DNA from: Bimastos eiseni
Taxonomy: Eukaryota; Annelida; Clitellata; Crassiclitellata; Lumbricidae
Assembly (NCBI GenBank): GCA_959347315.1
Contig: OY365810.1
Span: 30,829,515-30,893,514, forward strand
DNA length: 64,000 nucleotides
Direction of reading: 5' to 3'
Below are positions 1 to 12,634 of this stretch, piece after piece. The notes beneath the pieces are model-generated. The model was given only the letters and a program-made list of their open reading frames with translations, had not been told where the DNA came from and did not search any database. A program made the translations under genes and the position numbers. Each line of letters starts with the position of its first letter. Positions within the stretch are counted from its first letter, which is position 1.

Positions 1-3000
1 ATTCGTCTGTTCACTTATTAGATGGTTTTATGTTGACTGTGGCTGGGGTTCTCTGAGAAAAGCACTTTACAAATTCTCATACTAAATTTTTGATGAAGGT
101 ATTGGCTATTGTTTGAGCAAAGTGAGAGATGGCATAAAGGAGTCGCAAGTGCTAATTATTTATTTAAACATGGTTTTAACGTAAAGATTTTGACAAATGA
201 CAATTTCATACATTGCTAGAGAGGCAGACAAATTTGGTATCTAGGTCTGTGGAAAATTGTCATTATGGAACTGCTCAGTTAGAGCACCATCCTTCAAAAA
301 TCCTTGGCCATTTCTATTCAGTACCATCTTTTGAATGGCAAAAAGAAAGAAACTCTTGTATATCCAGTTTGAGCAAGTATGCTCTTATTTAATCTGATAA
401 TGTTGCATTTATCACTGGTATTGCCAGGTATATATGCCAAGTAGCTGCTAAAATTGTTTGGAAGACTGATGGTGTGAATAAATTAGATCGAACTGTTGTC
501 TGATGAGGGTAAGTGGAGCAGTTGTCCGATGTTTGACTTATTTAACCTGTTGCTTAAAATGTATTACAGCTGCAGAGAAATACCTGCTGAATGCCATTTG
601 TTGACAGTTAATGACAAAACCAGCAGATTTGATGCCCTATGTTGGTTTTGAAAAATCTTGTGAATTCTCACACTGAAGCTTTGGAAATCTTCGTATTCGT
701 TTGGAATACTCTTGTCACACTAAACCTGTTTTTCAGCTGTATTCATTTGTACACATGAGTTCAGGGCTAGTCACGAATCAAATTAGAGTTCCATTGTAAT
801 TCCACATATAATTGCAATTGTGACACTGGAGTAAGCCCTTCAAGCTGATGACGATCATACATATCTGTGGTGATCCAAAAGTCAGCAAAGTCGAAAGCAC
901 AAGAGAAAATTTCATATATATCTGTATATGTTGTGAATTGTGAAGTTGTTTCATCTTTCAAGAGTCATTTCATTATGGCTCAATTTGCACTACATCTGCA
1001 ATTTAAAGGTGAAATCTGTGTGGCCGCAGAGCTAGAGTTCAAGCACTGGCACCGTTTGGTTCGTGTGGACCTTAAAAAGGTTGGAGGAACCATTTCTTCA
1101 TTCGGACAGTCTGTTTGTGTTTCCAAAGTTCAGCATTTTCGTTTCTTGTTTATGTATCATTATGATAATTGAGGTAATGTTAGAAAAGGAGTCATTTAAA
1201 AAAACTGAATTGAAACGTTTGTCATGTTGCTCTGCTGAACTCAATCATGTAGCAAGGCGATCACTGCTGAGCATTGTGAAAATTGCCAACAAATTGTCTT
1301 TTTATAAGCATCATTTTAGTAACTGCTAACTTTGTACAATAATTCATGTTAACTTATAGATTTACCGGTGTATATGTTTGTGTATACATATATAAAACTT
1401 GTTTGCATAAGCTTGTTTCATTAGATTTTAATCCAGTGGTAACTGCTAAAAATACTGTGGGTATTAATTTTTGTGGGATAAAGTCAGAATTGAAAAATGG
1501 TTGGTTTTCCATTTTTGAGCTAGTATCCGAGTCATTCAAGATTTATTCTAGATTGCAGCAGTTACTTTGGTTAAGTGTTTGTTAATGTTTTGTTTTTGTA
1601 AGGTGTGTTAGTGGTCTGTCTTTGGTAACCTCTAGTGACATGCAAAGCTACCCTCAAAAGGGAACATGAAGAAACATGGTCATGTCAGATAATGTTTTGT
1701 ATAAATGAGCTTTATTTATAACTGTGTGTAAGATGTTTCTGTGAACATTGCACAAAATGATAAATTCAAATTTGAGGGATGTCAAATAGATTTTTAGCTT
1801 TCCCATTATTAAATTTTATGAATTTCTTATTTTTATTCTTTCATAAACTCTGTCAAATTTAAATGTAAATAGAGCAGTGAATTTCATTTTCAAATCCATA
1901 AAATTATAGATAAAGCTTGTTTGAATGGACTTATTCAAATTTTAGATAATGCTTGTTTGAATGGACATATTGCCTAGAATTTTTTACCCAATTATTTATA
2001 TTATGAAGCAATCTTCTACCTGAAATTTCAAATATTGACTTCATTTATTTGCAAGTTTCGACTACATGCACGTTTCACATCTTGCCACAACTCCATGCAG
2101 ATTCTCGTTTGTACAAAACTGCTTAATCCGACGTGACCCTTACAACTTTTACCAATCGTCTCAGGTAAACAGTGTACCATTGTAACCAAGAGGAAATGAA
2201 TTTTGTAACATTTTATTACTATTATTAAGAAAGTATTTTTCTGTTCGAGTTTCTGCCTGGAACATTTTATATAATTCGATTATTGATTTAGACTGTTCGT
2301 ACTTAAGATAGGTACATTAGTTTCAGACTCCGATTAGAGTTACAAATGTCAATAAGTAGAAGTTCTGATACAATCAAGATAACTTCTTCTGATTTGGCTA
2401 GAACTTTAAAACTTCAGGTAAAATTGTCATTGTATACAATTTAAAAAACACTTAAAGCGATAACATTGTTACCAGCTGGCAGGTTAAATTTAAAATTACT
2501 TTTGACCGTTCCAACTTAACTACATCCTAGGGTGTGATATTTGTGACCAAAGTGACAAGGATAGAATAGCATATCATAACACTTAATGCAATATTGACAA
2601 CCAGAAACAGATTTTGTAATTTTCTGTCATAGTGTTGACAATTATAATAGTGAAACTTGTCATTCAAAAATGCTGCACAAAATCGGTCTTCACACAAAGA
2701 AAATAGCACACATGTAAATAAAAATTATTTAGCATTTCATTACATCTGAAAATGAATGGAGTAAATATTCAGAAAACTATTGACCTGTGCATACAAAGGC
2801 GAATGTTTAATGCTAGCTGAAAGCATTGTGGTAATCATGGTTAAAGAGACTTTTAATGGAAGTGTGATTAAACAGTTTCATGTGCTTGTGACCCTAGTAA
2901 ATTTCACCTTCCGTGGTGTATCAGAAATTAACATATTTCCATTCCAAGGGATCTGGAGTTCAAGTTTCCAATTATACCTGAGGTTAGATAGCTAAAGACC

Positions 3001-5040
3001 TATCTAAGATAATTGTATGACTCCCTGATCTTTAAAAAATTCAGACAGTATGTTTTATCCTTAACTCTGCTACAGTGCTACATAAATTGTAATATTATAA
3101 TCCTGAATAAATTTCAGTCTGTTTACAATTACTGTGGTTAGAAAATTATCTTTTGAGCCTTGGACATGTACCTGCCAAATGTATTGTTTGGTGTAGTGCA
3201 CAAGGTGCCACCCAACAGCACACCAAAAATAAAACTCCAGTTCAGTCAATACCCAAGATTCAGTTAACTGAAAATGAAGTAGTCTGTGGTGTTATGTCTG
3301 TGAAAGGAAGCCAATCTCGATATGACAAAAAGAAACTTGAGCAGAACAAACAGATGCAGGTGTATCCAGTATTCCAGCAGCCGACAAGTTTATTCATTAA
3401 GTAAAAGATTTTTGTACAGAGAAAAAGCAAAGGATGAAGAAATAAAATACACAACACTTGATTAAGCAGGAATATAATCAGTAATTGGGTTTAAAGTTCT
3501 AATTTTAATATTCCATAATGTGGATATCATAATGAGTTATAATTGCGTATGTCCATATTTGGGTTGTGGATGGTTTGATCATCAGTCGAGTGCATTTCAC
3601 CGTCTTGAAGCCAGCATCAGAATGCCACATGCAACTCTGGGCTGTTCAAGATGGCACAGCCAACATATCAGCTGAGTTCAAGACCCCTGCACTTTCATCA
3701 TTTGATCTTTATTAGACTGCACTGGACCATCACTTGGTTACTGAAAAACTAAAGCCACTGCCAACTGCCTCTATATACACAAACTAACCTACCAACTACA
3801 CAATGACCAATACCAAACTGGTTATTTACAGAATAAATGAGAACTTGTGGGGAACTTATCCTAGACAGCAGCTGTTGTGCCAATTCCCAGCTTTGCCATA
3901 GATATCCCAGCAATGTTTACAAGCAATGTTTCCCAGCAAAGTTTACAACTGCCCCTTGACTTTATTGTATACTACTGCTTTAAAAAACACCACTCCTCTT
4001 AATGTAGCATGGAAGTTTAAATAAGCCAATGTATTCTACACAAATATAGTTATATTTTTTAGATTTATTTTTAAAGACAAGTACTAGGTATCCAGACTGT
4101 TCTCAAATAGGCCTATACATATGAGCAAATCCTGGGTACTAGGAAGCCAAACATGCTGGAAATGTTGCGACATATCCTTGCTTGAACTTTTACGCCAGTC
4201 CTGCTTTAGGCAAATATTTAATGGTCATTAATGAATAACTCCATTGCTTTCTTTTTGGTGTTCTGAACTTTTCACAGCATTTTAAAAATTGTTTAGGTCA
4301 AATTCGTTAGTTTTCCTATTTGCTTTGTATTGTTTTATACTTGCTTCGTGTTGATGAGCAAACAGCAGGATGACCAAATTGGCTGTGATATGACCAAAAA
4401 AACACATCAGAGCTAATTTGGACAACTAGGCATGTTGGTCGCATTTGTTCTAGTAAGCCCAGTACTCTTTAAATTGGCACAATTGAAGTTGTTTTGCATA
4501 ATATTAGTTCAATCTGATAAACCACAGATGACCAGAGAAGACTGTGATACGATTATCTTTGTTCCACACATCACCGTCTCTATGGCCGACTGCAGTCTTT
4601 CTTCCAACCTCCAGGTAGAACTAGTATAAATTTTCCAGTGTGTTGCTGTAGGGAAATTGGCTAGTTTTACCTACCCAAATTTCGTATACATCGTCATATT
4701 GGCGGCTTGCTGGCAAATTCATTCAATTCAATATATCTTGAGAGCGTCCTGACAAAAATGGCTTTGCGCTGAAACCCCTATCGGTTCTAAGCCTGCCCCG
4801 TATTCAAAACATTCAAGCACGCCGTATGTATAAATTAACTAGCTACTATATTTTTAATACTTTTAAACGACAAAGCTTTTCGTTAAATAAATATAAACTT
4901 GGGCTTTTTCAAAAATCAAATGGGCACGCTACGTGCAGAAATATACCCAATTTTCATCCCTTTTCCTTATACGCGTGAAACGTTGTGAGTTAATAGAAAA
5001 TGCGCTGGGCAAAGCATCACATCGTATCAATCTGATGTGT
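1..5040. other. AT-rich stretch without a recognisable gene
   Basis: All reading frames here are short (at most about 100 codons) and none resembles a family I know. Two places look mildly exon-like on the plus strand. One is an open frame from about 3133 to 3404, preceded by a TTAG acceptor-like site. The other is an 87-bp open stretch at 4527-4613, bounded by CAG and GTAGAA. Neither joins to anything recognisable, so I do not call a gene. The rest could be intergenic DNA or an untranslated region of a gene outside the window. Confidence 0.4.
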
Positions 5041-5309
5041 ACTTTCTAACCGTTCAATCTAGATACTCAACAATGGCGAAGACTTTCCGACCAGAATACA
5101 AGACTTTCACTGCAAAATTGACTCTACCTATGATCACTTATTGTCGCTCACTTCTGCACGAGTTTTATCACTAGCATCGCGAAACGCTGGAAACTCGCAT
5201 TTATTTTCTCTAAACGAATCTTTTCTCCACACGGCGAACGTAATCATTGTTCGTTTGTCCAGCTCAAAATGACCAGCGCAATCTTTACTGACCACAAAAC
5301 AAAAGACTA

Positions 5310-5327
5310 TTTCCCGCGATTTCCCGC
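5310..5327. promoter_or_regulatory. Two tandem E2F-like sites
   Basis: The octamer TTTCCCGC, a match to the E2F consensus TTTSSCGC, occurs at 5310-5317 and again at 5320-5327, one helical turn apart. The surrounding 5.0-5.4 kb is richer in GC than its neighbourhood. A good donor-like site (GTAAGTAAG) follows at 5395 on the plus strand. This suggests a promoter for a gene whose coding exons I cannot identify. Chance occurrence is possible. Confidence 0.35.
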
Positions 5328-5854
5328 CGCGTGGTATCACGAGGTCAAATAGGGTGTTACAAAGCGGGTATCCAGTAAATACTATTCCGGAGTTGTAAGT
5401 AAGTATGCGATAATTGAATGGTTAAGGTTCACGGTTGCGCATGGGCTTTAGAAAAGTTACCATAGGGAAATGTGCACATCAATGAAATCATCTTTAATTC
5501 AAGTTATCTTTCGTGGTTACGATCAGATATGACCATGAGCCTATGAGAAAGACCGATCCCCTTTGCAATCAGCTTAATAATTCTTGAAGATTAGTCGTTT
5601 CTGCTACCATTGTAATCGTAAACTCGGCAATTCTACGGTGCCCACAACACAGGCGCTTAATTAAAAAAATCGATAGAGGGTCAAGATCAGAGCTGGGGAA
5701 AACTTACCTTATTTATAGGAAGCAGTATTTTTAGAAGTGTTTCGGTTTTAAACGTAGGGTAAGCATTGTCTAGTACTCTAGTTGTTTCGTGTTCAGTGAT
5801 CGCAATTCCTAGCCTATCTATCGACTGCGTTGACCTATCGCTCTGAATTGAAAC

Positions 5855-6020
5855 CTATGCGTTGAACTGTGGGCCATTGTTAGAGCGTTCGGCCTGTAAC
5901 TCGGAGTGTTCGGGTTCGACCCCCGAACTATGCAAGTACTATGCGTGGACCCTGAACAAGTCCTTCGCGCACTGTGCAATAGCAACAATAGAACTGCCAT
6001 TGCGCCTTGAAGGGGAATCA
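5855..6020 (+). repeat. tRNA-derived SINE, family A copy
   Basis: A tRNA-like head carries an A-box-like TTGTTAGAGCGTTCGG and a canonical B-box GGTTCGACCC near 5912. It is followed by a body segment (ACAAGTCCTTCGCGCAC) that is also in the copy at 50330-50572. The shared body beyond the tRNA part marks this as a SINE and not a tRNA gene. Confidence 0.6.
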
Positions 6021-6115
6021 AGTTCTGTGCAGTTCTGAGCTCTGGGAAACTTAATAGGAAGAGGGGCGATATCAAAGCCAATAATTTGTGCTGTATTATA
6101 ATTGTATTATAGCTA

Positions 6116-6220
6116 GGGCCGTCCATAAATGACGTCACAGTTTTGGACGAATTTTAACCCCATCGTCACAAAAGCCATGACATCCCTCAAATATGACGTC
6201 ACAAGGCTATGTTTTCGAAA
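6116..6220 (+). mobile_element. One end of a GGGGCCGT-type MITE
   Basis: GGGCCGTCCATAAATGACGT starts at 6116 and resembles the terminal inverted repeats of the two complete elements at 51838-52173 and 56994-57489. A second TATGACGTCACA lies near 6192. No matching opposite end is visible, so the copy is partial. Confidence 0.4.
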
Positions 6221-7589
6221 ATCCAGATGTTCAGAATATTATATGCACAGTTTCTTATAAATGTAAAAAAATAATTCTAGGCCTAACTATAAGAATTCTT
6301 AAAACTAAACGGTATAACGAAAAAATGTAGAAAGCAGCCCATTATTCATTTACTATTAAGCTCATTATGCATTCCATAAGATGATACAATCATTACATTT
6401 ATTTATAACAATAACTTGAAGCAATGAAAACTTTATGCTGCTCGATCAATTACTTCACGAAGAAGCAAAAATGCTCCTTCATGGAATAAACATAGGGAAA
6501 GTCCGGAAAGCTTAGATCTCATCATCTCGTTTAATAGATAATCCATTCAGACCCAGCTCTTTTTCGTTTATCCAATCTACACCCTCTCCAAAAGGCCTAC
6601 TTATATTGTGGGATTAGGCCTACAACCATTAGTTCACGTTGCTGACGTGCAACGACTCTCTGTGACCCGTACGTTTTTTCGGAATAATTGATTCTTGCCA
6701 GTGTACGTGCAACAGAATATCGAATGGCTGCCTTGCTTCCAAAACTCGAAAATTGACATCGAGCATAAAAGTAAACAGTACAAAATTAAGAACGCAATAA
6801 TCATAATTAGTGATGTTAAATTGCGGTAACAAATATATTAATTAGTCTACTGTTAATTAGAGATTGCTGTTAAGGAATTTCCAGTCTATTAATTGTTACC
6901 GAATGTCCAGTTTTTCAACCTCGAAATTTCGGAAGTAAAATAGTGGGTCTGATATATGAATGGCATGTTATTTGCATTAGGGGCCTATATGGGCCTAAGC
7001 CTATTATCACGATGCATGGGACATTGCCCACAACTGCGGATATTCGCAAAACTAGCTGAAAGGCTGGATGACCAATTGGACGGTTATGTAAACTATGTAT
7101 AAACCAATGTCACACCTAGCCTGAGGAATTATATGGACTCATTACCAGTCATTAGGCCTAATTCTAACGAAGTAGCAAAACTGTGAGACCTGCAGGCAAC
7201 ATTAGCAGCAACGAACAAAACGTGTCTGTCGAAGAGGAAATGGATTTAGCAATTCGAGGTTCCATTATTTTGTAAACCATGCAGTGACAAGTAGGCCTAC
7301 AAACACTGACCAAGGTAGCCCAAGAGCTTATGAAAGTTATTAGGCTAACCATAACCGTCTTTTTTATTAATCCAATCAAACAGTGAAATAACATACAACA
7401 TTAATTAATACAAATTCAGAAAATGATCGGTACACTAGGGAAAAATAGGGCCGAATGCTATTAAGGGACCTTGGTCCCGCTAGCAGGGTCACCCTTAGGC
7501 CAGTAGGAATATGTTTTACAAGTAGCCTACAACAATTGCCAATAGGGTCAACGTTGATTGTGCAAGAAGTGTGACACTGTGGCCGATGG
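6221..7589. other. Unassigned stretch
   Basis: No coding exon, RNA gene or complete repeat could be supported here. The stretch contains three exact copies of the palindromic word TAGGCCTA (6278, 6615 and 7153, with another at 7292). Confidence 0.4.
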
Positions 7590-7654
7590 GTGGCCGGGTG
7601 CCCGATTGGTTAGAGCGGTCGGCTCGTCGTAACGCTCAGTGTTCATAATGCTCA

Positions 7655-7655
<1 letters not shown>
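7590..7655 (+). repeat. SINE family A head (truncated)
   Basis: The segment TGCCCGATTGGTTAGAGCGG followed by GTAACGCTCAGTGTTC matches the tRNA-like 5' half of the SINE copies at 41470 and 50330. It is cut off by the adjoining TA microsatellite. Confidence 0.5.

Positions 7656-7730
<75 letters not shown>
7656..7730. repeat. (TA)n microsatellite
   Basis: About 75 bp of uninterrupted TA dinucleotides directly follow the truncated SINE head. Confidence 0.95.
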
Positions 7731-7734
<4 letters not shown>

Positions 7735-8214
7735 GTATGTATGTGCGCACGAATGTGACCACGGAGGCTATGTATGCAAATACATGACTATGTAGAAACC
7801 TAGAACAAGATGTCCTATACGAAGATAACACATGTCACTTTAGGTCCTGTATGTAGGCCTATATAGGCTCATAATAAAGATTCGTAAGTGATTGCTTTAA
7901 CGGCAGATGAAGCGTGTTACCGACTGTATTCAGCACTTATGCATCTAATAACAATCATAAGTTAACACTAGCTACTTGTTCTTTCACAGAATGTTGATTT
8001 GTTGGATAGATTATTAATTTGACACGGATGAAGCAGTAAAATTAAATAGATTAGGCCTATGGTTACACACGTAGGCCTATTCAACCTTTACACAGAAGAA
8101 ATTGTCCGGGGGTGGCAATTGTCCGGGAGGGGAGGGACAGTTGTCCTACACTCATTCTTCCTATAGTCGGACATCTCTCCATCGATATTCAGCAGCATAG
8201 TATAGCGTATATAT

Positions 8215-9126
8215 TGTAACGGTTCTGGGGTACGCCCACCTGGTGTCAACCTGCTGTAGTGTCTGCCTGTTGTGTACGCCTGTCTACTGTGTTCTTTCTT
8301 CTTTGGTATCTGCCTGCTGTGTGCGACTATCTACTATCTACTGTGGATATCTACTATCTGCTGTAGTCTATCTACTATCTACTGTAGATATCTACTATCT
8401 ACTGTATCCTATCTACTGTGTATTATCTACTATCCACTGTGTAGTCTCTACTGTCTACTATCTACTATCTACTGTAGATATCTACTATCTACTGTATCCT
8501 ATCTACTGTGTAGTCTCTACTGTCTACTGCCTCCTATCTACTGTGTATCATCTACTATCTACGGCAAATTAGTATAAAAGGATCAGAGAGTCGTCATCGG
8601 AGAGTCGTGATGAGAGAGTCGTCGTAGGATCGTTGTCGTCGCCGTCGTCTGGAGATCGTCATCGAGGAGCCTTGTAGATTCGGCTTCGGCCTTGCAGTCT
8701 CGGCGCCTAGGAAGCACGAATAGTCGTCGTGGCTTGCGATAGTCGTCGTGGATATAGTCGTCGTAGTTTTGCGATAGTCGCCGTCAGCCATTGACGTAGC
8801 ATAGTAGTCGCCGTCAGCCATTGACGTAGCGTTGCAATTACTCGTTAGTTATCGACGTAGGGCGTATTGAGGGAGTGAGAAACGGACTGTTTCCGAATCG
8901 GCGCTACAGAAGTATTGTTTTCCGTTGTACATTAAAAGAAGATTATCGAACAAGCGTGTCTTATTCCAAGCGCCATCCAGAAAGGAGCTATTTAAACCTT
9001 AAATGGTTAGTCTTCAGCAAACCACTGAAGCCTTACTCAGCGGACTGCAACACGAGCTACCCCCATATCGGACGGGGCTGCAAGTCGTCATCCTGGTCAC
9101 TGTCGAATAGGCCCCGTTCCGTTACA
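8215..9126 (+). mobile_element. Solo LTR of an LTR retrotransposon
   Basis: The 912-bp segment begins TGTAACGG and ends CCGTTACA, perfect 8-bp terminal inverted repeats of TG...CA type. It is flanked by ATAT on both sides (8211-8214 and 9127-9130), consistent with a 4-bp target duplication as made by Ty3/gypsy-type elements. A TATA box (TATAAAAG, about 8572) and an ATTAAA near 8930 are placed as expected for a plus-strand promoter and polyadenylation region. No internal gag-pol region or second LTR is next to it, so it is a solo LTR. The assignment to Ty3/gypsy is an inference from the target-site length. Confidence 0.7.
8325..8555. repeat. Minisatellite of TCTACTATCTACTGT units
   Basis: Variants of ATCTACTATCTACTGT repeat with a higher-order unit of about 106-110 bp, since the block with TGTAGATATCTACT and ATCCTATCTACTGTG recurs. 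It lies upstream of the LTR's TATA box, that is, in the U3 part. Two overlapping long reading frames here are only products of the repeat. Confidence 0.8.
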
Positions 9127-9314
9127 ATATGCTTTAGCTTTCAGTGGCGTTTATTGGCCTAGCAATGAGGATTTGGGAGAACGATCTATCACGGGTGTAA
9201 AAAGTGAGGTTAGGGCGTTAACGTCAGTGTTAGGCATAAACTAGAGGCTGTTTATTTCCAATGGTATAATAATATGGCCTGCAATACACTTCTGAGTGAC
9301 TTATAATTCGTGGT

Positions 9315-9500
9315 CTCTTACACCCCCTATCATCAGTCCTACACTCTGCTGCCCGCCTAATAATAAGTCTTGCTCCTCGCGACCACATCACACCATCCCT
9401 ACAACAGCTACGTTGGCTCCCCATCCATGCCCGTATTGCCTTCAAGATTTCTCTTCTCATATACCACATTCATAACGGAGGCTCCACCTCGTTTGTATGA
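9315..9500 (+). mobile_element. LINE fragment, reverse transcriptase C-terminal end
   Basis: One plus frame reads RLIISLAPRDHITPSLQQL, then RWLPIHARIAFKISLLIYH. This is the typical block just after the polymerase domain of Jockey/CR1-like non-LTR retrotransposon proteins. It ends in a stop at 9498-9500. No start, catalytic motif or endonuclease is present, so this is a small dead fragment. Confidence 0.65.
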
Positions 9501-9541
9501 CGTCCATGGTTGCGTCATATGTGCTGCTTCTACCTCAAGAG

Positions 9542-9660
9542 CAGTGATTCTCAACCTGTGGGTCGCCACCCGCAAATGGGTCGCAAAAGATATCCAAGTG
9601 GGTCGCCAACTTTTCTTTGAAATCGCATTTTTTCCACTGAAATATATTGTCACGTGAATG
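9542..9660 (+). mobile_element. Left end of a hAT-like element
   Basis: CAGTGATTCTCAACCTGTGG followed by repeated GGGTCGC motifs resembles the termini of hAT-type elements (CAGTGGTTCTCAACC). I could not find the opposite terminus or a second copy of the flanking CTCAAGAG, so the element is partial or decayed. Confidence 0.4.
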
Positions 9661-10334
9661 TAATGCGCTATATTTTCGTTGCCTTGTCAGTGTTGCTGCC
9701 ATTTTAAACTACGTATACATCTGTGAGACCGGCTGTTCAGCTATGATTACACTCAATACTAAATAATTCTAGGAATAGGCTCTGTGTAAATAATGACTTA
9801 AGTTTGTGTCTTAGCAACATCAGCCCACGTATTGACTTAGGCTAATGTACATCTGACCAGAATGCAAGCCCCGCCATCTCATTAACAGTGTTTATGTCTC
9901 AATGTGAGTCAAACAATAAAGGTTTTTTTAATATTATTTTTATGATATTATGTAATTTTGTTATGATTTATTTATAGCTTTGTTATACGCTAGCATGGTT
10001 AGTCGTACAATGCATTGATGCGTGACTTGTTGATTTAACAAAGATCATGCATACAATATGCAAGGTTTAAAGTGGTGGGAACGGTGTTCCCACTGCTCTC
10101 GAAATCCTGTGTCTGCGTTTCCACTGTTCACAATGTAATGGAACCCTCGGAACGCATTTGTTCCAATAAAACTCTTCTTAGGAACGTCCGTTCGGTAACG
10201 ACAACTAATTCATGACTCTTATGAGTCTTATTTAGAACTACTTTTACAATGTGTTTGCTGTCCGCTTGTAAGCACCTTTACGCTAACGACATGTAGGCCT
10301 ATAAGGCCTTAAACCGGATATGTTAACGGATCAC

Positions 10335-10720
10335 TACGATAGGGAGGGCAGAGGATGATGAGGAGTGGTGGAGAACGGAAGATGGGCGAGGATTAGAACG
10401 GAGGAAAGGGCTAATGAGGATGGGAATAATTAGCGAGGAGCATGGAAATAGGACGAAGTGTTGAAATCGGAGAGCATGGGTAGGTGAGGAATGAATGATA
10501 AGGAGGTGGAGAAAAATTGCGGGGTAGTGAAGGGGAGGAGGGAAAGATGAGGGGATTAGCATGGGAATTGAATGAGAATACAATGGATAGTAATAGACAG
10601 CGGAAGGAGAGGATCCATGAGAACAGAAAGAAAGAGGACGGGACGAGGAAGAGGCAGAGGATAATAGGTGGTGAAAGGGAGTGGAAGTTGAGGGGCATTG
10701 GCAGAAGTGTTGACCTACTC
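10335..10720 (+). repeat. Purine-rich tract
   Basis: For nearly 400 bp the plus strand is strongly enriched in A and G, with GAGGA, GGAAG and GGGA words. It has no regular period. The open frames on both strands here are low-complexity products of this bias. Confidence 0.7.
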
Positions 10721-12634
10721 TCCTTGAAGTCAGGTACGGTAGCCATCACATATTGCATTGTATTGTATTTAAATCTCTTTATTTATATAGCGCCTCTCTC
10801 AGCGCATACCGATCGCTTCCAGATAAAAGAAATTCGTCTTGAGAAAGGCCAAACAAGGCACTATACTGTAACCCATGCAATACCTCTACAGAATAAAGTT
10901 CTTCTAGTATTAATTTCAGCATCGCTATCTTTGTCCATCAATGATTATTTTTGAACAGAAAAAATGAAGCTTTCTTAAAACAAGAAATTGAAACGCAAAA
11001 AGTTTTGCAAAAGTTGGGAGCCGGGGAATCGCTACACATTCCTCCTCGAATGCAAGTGCATTCACTGGACCATAGGGCCTATCCTCAGAATGTGTAACTA
11101 TCAACCCGTCCACTCCCAACTGTGTCATATACTCGTTGCACTACTTATATGGAATCCTATCAATACCTCTTTAAATAAAGGTGTCTAAGAGTATAACTAC
11201 ATTAATCAAAAAATTGTCAGCTGCGCCTTATTTTTGGCAATCAATTATTGGACTCAAAGGAAAGTAGTTTTATTTACTCACTAAATAGCAGTGCTAAATG
11301 GTAAATAAGCTAAAGTAATAATAGCAATCATAATTATTATTGTGAACTCAATAAACACATGTACGATGCCACCTAGCAATTTGTGTGCACGATACCTCTC
11401 AAAGGAGGATAAAAAATTTAGATTTAATTAATTAAAATTAATTTCACGTCAATCGTCGCACAGGAAGGAATGCAGTTTCGTTTAGTCAAGAAATGAATAC
11501 ATGGCATAAATTGGCCACCATAATAATACCAATTATTATTTTTAATTTCAAACACGTACTGCGCCACCTACCGAATGTGAGGCGCATTCCCATCTGTCCA
11601 ATACATTGAACTTCAGCATTCTCTTTCGCTTGTCTCAAAACTTGTTTCTTCGATTATGTATAACTTCAATGGAAGCATAAAAAATGACAAATGAAATGCA
11701 GAATAAAATATTAAATAATTATGGGTCACAGCGTATACAATTAATGTGTAGCTAGAACAGTATATGGGGTCTACGTAGATCTTAGCTGTCCTGAAGTTTC
11801 CTGGATTAATAATTATTGTATGTTGCCTATTGTATAATTATGTCAAGCAGATGATCCTGTAATTTCACACATTAGGATCTCTATTTTTAAGTTGTACCAA
11901 AGATGGTAGACTCTACCATCTTTGGTTGTACTGTGTGACATATCTACGTCAGCCTATTTTGCAAAGCCAAAGTGTACAGCACATTGTATTGTCAACGATC
12001 ACACGTCGAAGCAGTGTGTACTTCAAACTTTGATTTAATTGGGTCGTTAATGTAGCTAATGTGGTTACCATCGTTTACTGCCCTTCGGAATGCAGATCAG
12101 TGTTAAGTTAAATTAGGCCTAACGACATAATAATATCTGAAGTCATTGATTGAAGATTGAAATTGCGATCATTAGCCCCACCCGATGCACTAAAAGATGA
12201 GTGTCAGAGTTTGCGAAGATCGGCAGAGATGTGGATACATTTCGAAATGTGACCGACAAGACGTGCAACAAAACGCACGGGATCGACCCGGTCTAGGCAC
12301 CGCAATCGCCCAGTTTGGAGGCCTACATAGAGTGAGCAGCAGTAATTTGACGAAGGAGTGGACAAGTGTAGCGGTGGCGTCTGGAGTTCTCGAGCGAGTA
12401 AAAGTGAGGAGCTAACGCAACTTTTAGCATGAATCATACAGTGACACAGGAGACGGTGAATGTGAGGTGCAAATGTAAGCTCTTGGTCTTGGTTAGAGAT
12501 GTTCGGCAATCCTACAGTGTGTTTGCACAATTATTTCAGCAGTTGATCAGCGAGTAGTAGGAGAGCTTATTTAGAGCAGCAGAAATTGTTGGGAACGGTC
12601 ATGAAACTGGCTAACCCTGTTTTCACAAAGACTC
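10721..12634. other. Unassigned AT-rich stretch
   Basis: No coding exon is recognised. A TTTATTTATATAGCGCC motif near 10780 resembles segments near 16610, 39180 and 60405 and may be a dispersed repeat tail. Two loosely similar blocks with GCCACCTA occur near 11370 and 11565. Short frames at 12197-12530 precede the transposase remnant and may be part of the same decayed element. Confidence 0.35.
11896..11926. repeat. Perfect 15-bp palindrome
   Basis: ACCAAAGATGGTAGA is followed by one C and then its exact reverse complement. No poly-T run follows, so a Pol III terminator role is not indicated. Confidence 0.8.

Noticed and set aside
5870..5940. A tRNA gene
   Set aside because: A- and B-boxes are present but the cloverleaf does not close, and the flanking body is shared with SINE copies.
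8243..8577. Two overlapping frames rich in Y, L, S, T and C
   Set aside because: They translate the TCTACTATCTACTGT minisatellite inside the solo LTR.
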